A stretch of DNA of 64,000 nucleotides from Mesorhizobium_L sp035547755 (GTDB taxonomy: Bacteria; Pseudomonadota; Alphaproteobacteria; Rhizobiales; Rhizobiaceae): assembly GCA_035547755.1 (NCBI GenBank), contig DASZUG010000017.1, forward strand, positions 1 to 64,000, in the 5' to 3' direction. Positions 59,733-64,000 of the stretch are shown one piece after another. Position 1 is the first letter of the stretch, and each line of letters starts with the position of its first letter. The translations under genes were made by a program, and so were the position numbers. The notes below the pieces were generated by a model, which was given only the letters and a program-made list of their open reading frames with translations, was not told the origin of the DNA and made no database searches.

Positions 59733-60401
59733 ATGAAAACTATCAGAAACAAATTCATCAAGGCCGCGCCTTTCGCCGCAGCTTTGGGCGCAGTCGCCAT
59801 GTTCGGGATCCTTCCGGCGAACGCTGCCGATGTCGTCGAACAGGCGCCTCAGCCGCCGGCAGCTCCGGTCGTTGCTCCCGCAAGCGGCTGGGCCGGTGCC
59901 TATGCCGGTATCGAGGGCGGCGGCAATATCAGCGGCCAGTCGAAGACGCGTGGCGCGCACGCCAATACCAGCGGCGGCACCGTACACGGCTTCGGTGGTT
60001 TCAATATGCAGAACGGCCAGTTCGTCTACGGCGTTGAAGGCGATGTCGGCTATGACGGCTCGACTGGCTCCCATGCGGGCTTCCATACCAAGGGCGGCGT
60101 GGACGGATCGTTGCGTGGCCGCATTGGTTATGCTCCGACCGACAGGATTCTCGTTTACGGCACAGCTGGTGGAGCGGTGAAAAGCATGGGCGTGACCACG
60201 CCGGTTTCCAGCGACCGCAACGCCATGTTCGGCTGGACCGCCGGCGCTGGCATCGACGCCAAGATCACCGACAAGGTTTTCGCCCGCGTCGAGTATCGTT
60301 ACACCGACTATGGCCGGCAGGACTTCAATGTCGGTGGCATCAAACAGCATGTGAGCGACACTTCGAACACGATCGAAGCCGGTATCGGCGTCAAGTTCTG
60401 A
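59733..60401 (+). CDS. Omp25/31-type outer-membrane beta-barrel protein
   Basis: 222 residues from ATG 59733 with AAGGAG 9 bases upstream. Signal peptide ending PANAADV. Eight-stranded barrel pattern: GWAGAYAGIEGGGNISGQ, FVYGVEGDVGYDGS, VDGSLRGRIGYAPTDRILVY, VFARVEYRYTDYGRQDFNVG, final TIEAGIGVKF with C-terminal Phe. Matches the Rhizobiales Omp25/31 and RopB family, structural proteins of the outer membrane. Long AT-rich leader and own terminator suggest high expression. Confidence 0.9.
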   Translation: MKTIRNKFIKAAPFAAALGAVAMFGILPANAADVVEQAPQPPAAPVVAPASGWAGAYAGIEGGGNISGQSKTRGAHANTSGGTVHGFGGFNMQNGQFVYGVEGDVGYDGSTGSHAGFHTKGGVDGSLRGRIGYAPTDRILVYGTAGGAVKSMGVTTPVSSDRNAMFGWTAGAGIDAKITDKVFARVEYRYTDYGRQDFNVGGIKQHVSDTSNTIEAGIGVKF

Positions 60402-60421
60402 TCGCTGAAAATGTTCGTTGG

Positions 60422-60448
60422 AAAAGGCCGGGCTTGCTCCGGCCTTTT
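60422..60448 (+). terminator. Intrinsic terminator after the outer-membrane protein gene
   Basis: AAAAGGCCGG (60422-60431), loop GCTTGCT, CCGGCCTTTT (60439-60448) followed by T: a perfect 10-bp stem 20 bases after the stop codon. Confidence 0.92.
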
Positions 60449-60509
60449 TCGTTCATGCTCGACTTTTCCCCAACGCTGAAGAGGGCCCTGATATGAAAAG
60501 GGCGGTTAC

Positions 60510-61106
60510 TTATTTCGGCAGATAAGCCGCAAGTTCGGGGAACTTCTCGTCGAAACGCTTTGCCCAGCGCTTCAGCTTCGAATGACCCTTTTCCCATTTT
60601 CCCTCGAAGCGAAGCGCCAGATAGCCGAGGCAGGCGCGAAGGGCGATCTGGCCCCCGGTGATCTTCTTCGGCAGCTTCGGCAGGTCGGCTTCCAGCGCAT
60701 CGAGCGCCCGCGATACCTTCTTCCACTGTCTTTCGAGCCAGCCATCGTGGACTTTTTCCTCTGGCCTGTGCCGGCGTTCATAGACATGCGCGAGAAGACA
60801 ATCGCAAATGCCATCGGCAAGGGCTTCCAGCCGTTCCGCTTCGAGCCGCTTGACGGGATTGCGCGGGAAGAGCGCGTTTCCGGATACACGGTTCAGATAC
60901 TGCATGATCGCGCGGCTGTCGAAAACGCCTTCGCCATCGTCCGTGATGAGAACGGGAATTTTGCCGAGAGGATTTTTGTCGATCAAGAGCGCCGGCTCGG
61001 CTTCCGTGCTGACAGCTTCCATATCGAGATTCACGCCTGCGTAGGCGGCCCCCATTCGGACCTTCGCGCTATAGGGAGAAGGAGAAGCATAAAGAATTTT
61101 AGGCAT
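60510..61106 (-). CDS. Glutathione S-transferase-family protein
   Basis: 198 residues from ATG 61106. Thioredoxin-like N-domain with ILYASPSPYSAKVRMGAAYA, NPLGKIPVLITDDGEGVFDS (cis-Pro and glutathione-binding Asp-Ser) and helical C-domain (GWLERQWKKVSRALDALEA, GGQIALRACLGYLALRFEG). S8 or Y10 would activate the thiol. Substrate unknown. Confidence 0.88.
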   Translation of the reverse strand: MPKILYASPSPYSAKVRMGAAYAGVNLDMEAVSTEAEPALLIDKNPLGKIPVLITDDGEGVFDSRAIMQYLNRVSGNALFPRNPVKRLEAERLEALADGICDCLLAHVYERRHRPEEKVHDGWLERQWKKVSRALDALEADLPKLPKKITGGQIALRACLGYLALRFEGKWEKGHSKLKRWAKRFDEKFPELAAYLPK

Positions 61107-61138
61107 GATCACTCCGGTGATGTTTGTTGAAGCGGGAT

Positions 61139-61810
61139 CTATCGTGGAGGCATCGCCACTCGGTGCAAGCGGCACATGCTTTGCTGGATCGCGGGGCATG
61201 AGCGGAATTTCAGTCCCGTCGTCAGGCAGATATGGACTTCACGCAGGAAGCGGCTGCCGCAGCCTATGCTGATGCCGTTGCGGGGCAGAGCGGGATTTGC
61301 TGCCAGGAACGCGTTTTCGACATCAATCGGCCTTACGCTCCTTCCGAGGTGGGGTATGTCACGCGGTATCGTAACGGCCCTGTATGCCGCCCTGATCTTG
61401 CTGAAATAGTCGTCCTGGCTGAGACCTGTACAGCGCCCGTGGGTCTGCCATTCGCTCGCGGCCAATCCCGTGCGCGGCATAACATTGGCGATTGCGCGCA
61501 GATTTTCTGCCGAAACCTTCTCGCCATCGGCGCCAGTGCAGTTGAGCGGATAGCCTTGATTGTATTGCGGCCAAAGCCCGTGCACGACGAAACCATAGGC
61601 TGGAACGGCATCACATAAATTCTTGTCGGCCTTGTCTCCGCGGCGGGCGCAATAGCTCGGCGCCCAGGCAAGCGACAGAACATAGAAATCGATTTTACGG
61701 TGAGGTGCGGTTTCGCGGGCCGGTGCGTCTTCGGCGAACGCCACGACGGAACCCGCCAGAAGAAAAATCAGCATGGCAGCCAACAGCCTGCCGAAGCTTC
61801 CTCCTCCCAT
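61139..61810 (-). CDS. Secreted ribonuclease T2
   Basis: 223 residues with signal peptide (cleavage after about VVAFA). CAS-I GFVVHGLWPQY has H78; CAS-II SEWQTHGRCTG has E120 and H124, so all catalytic residues are present. Cysteines C54, C66, C91 and C127 suit the disulfides of the family. Hydrolyses RNA in the periplasm via 2',3'-cyclic intermediates. Symbol rna would be usual but is not certain here. Confidence 0.92.
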   Translation of the reverse strand: MGGGSFGRLLAAMLIFLLAGSVVAFAEDAPARETAPHRKIDFYVLSLAWAPSYCARRGDKADKNLCDAVPAYGFVVHGLWPQYNQGYPLNCTGADGEKVSAENLRAIANVMPRTGLAASEWQTHGRCTGLSQDDYFSKIRAAYRAVTIPRDIPHLGRSVRPIDVENAFLAANPALPRNGISIGCGSRFLREVHICLTTGLKFRSCPAIQQSMCRLHRVAMPPR

Positions 61811-61825
61811 GATCCGTCTTGTCGC

Positions 61826-62287
61826 CTACCAGAGGACCCGGCAGCGGCCGTCATAGACCTTCCAGCGGTCGAACCCGTTGACGCAGAACTCGAGATTGGT
61901 TCCACCGACGCCTGCGAAGCCCATCCCGGATTCGATCAAGTAGAAGACCTGATGGCGCCGACCGTTCGACATGACGGCGGTCGCCTCGCAATAGCGGCGC
62001 GCGATCGGATGATCCTCATCGGCGGGGAGATAACGGTTCTGATGGATGCCCTGGAAATCGGCGATCTCCACGTCGGGCAGGTATGGCACGTGCGAAATCT
62101 GGTAGCGGAATTTGCTGCTTATCCGCGAGAGATAGCCGCTTTCGGCGCAAATGCTCGAATTCGCATAAGGCGCCACGTATCGTGGCGCCGTGCGGATATA
62201 ATCCGCGGCCTTCGCAGGAAGCGCCGCCGCACCGAAGGCGGCAAGAAGAAAGGAAGCCGTAAGGCCGTATGTCGTGACTTTCCCCAT
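61826..62287 (-). CDS. Hypothetical periplasmic protein with conserved cysteines
   Basis: 153 residues from ATG 62287. Signal peptide MGKVTTYGLTASFLLAAFGA to PAKA. The mature part has four cysteines (ICAESGYL, RRYCEATAV, LEFCVNGF, DGRCRVLW), likely two disulfides, with FYLIESGMGFAGVGGTNLEF in between. Pattern is common in Rhizobiales hypothetical proteins; function unknown. Lies 15 bases upstream of the RNase T2 gene, same strand. Confidence 0.75.
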   Translation of the reverse strand: MGKVTTYGLTASFLLAAFGAAALPAKAADYIRTAPRYVAPYANSSICAESGYLSRISSKFRYQISHVPYLPDVEIADFQGIHQNRYLPADEDHPIARRYCEATAVMSNGRRHQVFYLIESGMGFAGVGGTNLEFCVNGFDRWKVYDGRCRVLW

Positions 62288-62355
62288 GAAACCCTCGCTT
62301 TGTCCGCTGCGGACGATTCCGAACGCCGGCAGAATGCTGCGCTCCGGCCTGCCGG

Positions 62356-63216
62356 TCAAGTCACCGGCCGCTCGCCCGCAAGCCATTGCAGTGACCAATT
62401 TCCCGCCTTGTGTTCACCAAGGATGTCGGCGAGCGCCGGAAGGATGACAGCGAGTTCCGCTTCGAGCGTATAGGGCGGATTGACGATGATCATGCCCGAT
62501 CCGTCAAGCCTTTCTTCCGATGCAGGCCTTCTTATCATCAAGACGATGTCGAGTATCCTCGCAATATTGCTTTGCTTCAGCACATTGCGGAATTTTTCCA
62601 CCGCCGGTCGGTCCTTGACCGGATACCAGAGCGCGTAGACGCCTCCGGGCCAGCGATGGTAGGCCTTGGCGAGTGACATGGCCAGACGATCGAATTCGCC
62701 CTCCTCCTCAAAAGGCGGGTCCACCAGAACAAGGCCGCGCTTTTCCTTAGGCGGCACATGCGCGCCAAGCGCCAGCCAGCCATCGAGTTCCATCACTTTC
62801 ACCTGGTAATCGGCGGAGAAAAGTTCTCGCAAGCGTTCGACATCCTGCGGATGTTTTTCGATTGCCGAGAGCCGATCCTGCCGGCGCAGCAGCTTTCGCG
62901 CGATCAGCGGCGATCCGGGATAGACATCGAGTGCGCCGTCGGTGTTCATCTCCCTGACAACCGCGAGATAGTCTCCAAGCAGAATTGCCGCGGAGGCGGG
63001 AAGAGGAGCATTCAGGAGCCTGCCGACGCCACTTTGCCATTCTCCTGTTTTCCGCGCTTCAGGCGAGGAAAGGTCGTAACGGCCGATACCCGCATGGGTA
63101 TCGATGATCCGGAAGGCTTTCTCCTTCTTCTTCAGATACTCGACGATGCGGACGAGCACGGCGTGCTTCAAAACATCGGCGAAATTCCCTGCATGATAGG
63201 CATGGCGATAGTTCAT
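62356..63216 (-). CDS. rlmJ: 23S rRNA (adenine-2030-N6)-methyltransferase
   Basis: 286 residues. MNYRHAYHAGNFADVLKHAV is the RlmJ N-terminus; IIDTHAGIGRYDL binds SAM and LVDPPFEEEGEF contains the DPPF catalytic motif. Methylates A2030 of 23S rRNA. Divergent from the molybdopterin oxidoreductase gene. Confidence 0.96.
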   Translation of the reverse strand: MNYRHAYHAGNFADVLKHAVLVRIVEYLKKKEKAFRIIDTHAGIGRYDLSSPEARKTGEWQSGVGRLLNAPLPASAAILLGDYLAVVREMNTDGALDVYPGSPLIARKLLRRQDRLSAIEKHPQDVERLRELFSADYQVKVMELDGWLALGAHVPPKEKRGLVLVDPPFEEEGEFDRLAMSLAKAYHRWPGGVYALWYPVKDRPAVEKFRNVLKQSNIARILDIVLMIRRPASEERLDGSGMIIVNPPYTLEAELAVILPALADILGEHKAGNWSLQWLAGERPVT

Positions 63217-63261
63217 GACGTGGCTCTACTATGAGCCGGCGGAATGCGATAGAGAGAGCGC

Positions 63262-64000
63262 ATGAACCCGCGCGCCAAGATCGATATCGGCCATTCCGCC
63301 TGCCCGCATGATTGCCCTTCCACCTGCGCGCTGGAGGTCGAACTTCTCGGCGGCAATCGGATCGGTCGCATCCATGGCGCACGAACGAACAGCTACACCG
63401 CCGGCGTGGTCTGCGCCAAGGTCGCCCGCTATGCCGACCGGCTGCATCATCCCGACCGTCTGCTGAAGCCGCTGATCCGTTCCGGCGCAAAGGGCGAGGG
63501 CGCCTGGAAAGAGGCAAGCTGGGAAGCCGCGCTCGATCTCGTCGCCGAAAAGTTCGTCGCAGCGGAGGAAAAATACGGCTCCGAGACGGTCTGGCCCTAT
63601 TTCTATGCCGGCACGATGGGGCTGGTGCAGCGTGACGGCATCGAGCGGCTGCGGCATGCCAAGAAATATTCCGGCTTCTTCGGGTCAATCTGCACCAATC
63701 TCGCCTGGACCGGCTGGATGATGGGCACGGGCAAGCTCGCCGGCCCCGACCCGCGCGAGATGGCGAAATCCGATTGCGTGGTGATCTGGGGCACCAATGC
63801 GGTGGTCACGCAGGTCAATGTCATGACCCACGCCATCCGGGCGCGCAAGGAGCGCGGCGCCAGCATCGTCGTCGTGGATATCTATGAAAACGCGACGATG
63901 AAGCAGGCAGATATGGGCCTCGTGGTCAAGCCCGGCACGGATGCCGCGCTCGCCTGCGCGGTGATGCACGTGCTCTTTCGCGAAGGCATGGCGGATCGGA
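63262..64000 (+). CDS. Molybdopterin oxidoreductase, N-terminal part (partial)
   Basis: Open from ATG 63262 to the window end (246 codons). 4Fe-4S motif HSACPHDCPSTCALEVEL with a fourth cysteine in GVVCAK, then the Moco-binding start (KPLIRSGAKGEGAWKEASWE, NLAWTGWMMGTGKLAGPDPR, VVIWGTNAVVTQVNVMTHAI). Member of the prokaryotic DMSO-reductase-type group with an N-terminal Fe-S cluster. No Tat signal peptide, so cytoplasmic. Substrate cannot be told from this part. Confidence 0.92.
   Translation, partial: MNPRAKIDIGHSACPHDCPSTCALEVELLGGNRIGRIHGARTNSYTAGVVCAKVARYADRLHHPDRLLKPLIRSGAKGEGAWKEASWEAALDLVAEKFVAAEEKYGSETVWPYFYAGTMGLVQRDGIERLRHAKKYSGFFGSICTNLAWTGWMMGTGKLAGPDPREMAKSDCVVIWGTNAVVTQVNVMTHAIRARKERGASIVVVDIYENATMKQADMGLVVKPGTDAALACAVMHVLFREGMADR

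Overview
The window is a high-GC chromosomal segment of an alphaproteobacterium, most likely Hyphomicrobiales (Rhizobiales) close to the Brucella/Mesorhizobium/Phyllobacteriaceae group. Signs are the fused S10-spc-alpha ribosomal cluster without rpsD, rpmJ or infA, the short adenylate kinase, a zinc-free S14, an NdvA-type beta-1,2-glucan exporter, an Omp25/31-type porin-like protein, the DUF1476 ATPase-inhibitor family, an ATP12 chaperone, and several palindromic intergenic repeats of the kind scattered in this order. The taxon is inferred from gene content only; no rRNA or tRNA gene was seen.

Layout. 1-14700: end of tuf, then rpsJ to rplO, secY, adk, rpsM, rpsK, rpoA and rplQ, all on the plus strand and closed by a clear terminator at 14716-14738. 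14836-17680: DegP-type protease and rarA. 17692-17866: a large inverted repeat facing ndvA (minus). 20080-23553: rluC-type pseudouridine synthase, ATP12 chaperone, MgtE. 23578-30087: accessory metabolism (Ldh-type dehydrogenase, a LiuR-like MerR regulator, an isoprenylcysteine-methyltransferase-family protein, a DUF1624 membrane acyltransferase, aldo/keto reductase, small periplasmic proteins, SDR, BolA). 30203-41241: purine genes purL, purQ, purS, purC and purB on the minus strand, interspersed with a lipoprotein, an acyltransferase, a coiled-coil protein, an aldolase, a hydrolase, a VOC protein and a VapBC toxin-antitoxin pair. 41322-48990: P1 peptidase and ABC binding protein (minus), divergent from a flavin reductase - MoxR/CoxD - CoxE - XdhC - XdhC - MobA-like operon for molybdo-hydroxylase maturation. 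49003-54848: esterase, hypothetical proteins, ndk, a PAS-GGDEF-EAL protein. 55127-59382: one minus-strand operon of a pteridine-reductase-like SDR, uvrC, pgsA, moaD and moaE. 59733-64000: outer-membrane protein, GST, RNase T2, a periplasmic protein, rlmJ and the start of a molybdopterin oxidoreductase.

How genes work together. The left 14.7 kb is the translation/secretion/transcription core. Five purine genes supply consecutive or adjacent IMP steps (FGAM synthase subunits PurL/Q/S, PurC, PurB). Molybdenum-cofactor functions recur: moaD/moaE make molybdopterin, the cox/xdhC/MobA operon matures molybdo-hydroxylases encoded elsewhere, and the last gene is itself a molybdopterin enzyme.

I did not find a clearly new multi-gene system. 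The most notable signals are two genes broken by apparent single-base losses (coxE near 46080 and a small glycine-rich periplasmic protein near 27765), hairpin repeats lodged between essential ribosomal genes, repeats that overlap a stop codon (purL) or provide a ribosome-binding site (esterase at 49116), and a LiuR-type operator in front of an orphan LiuR-like regulator.
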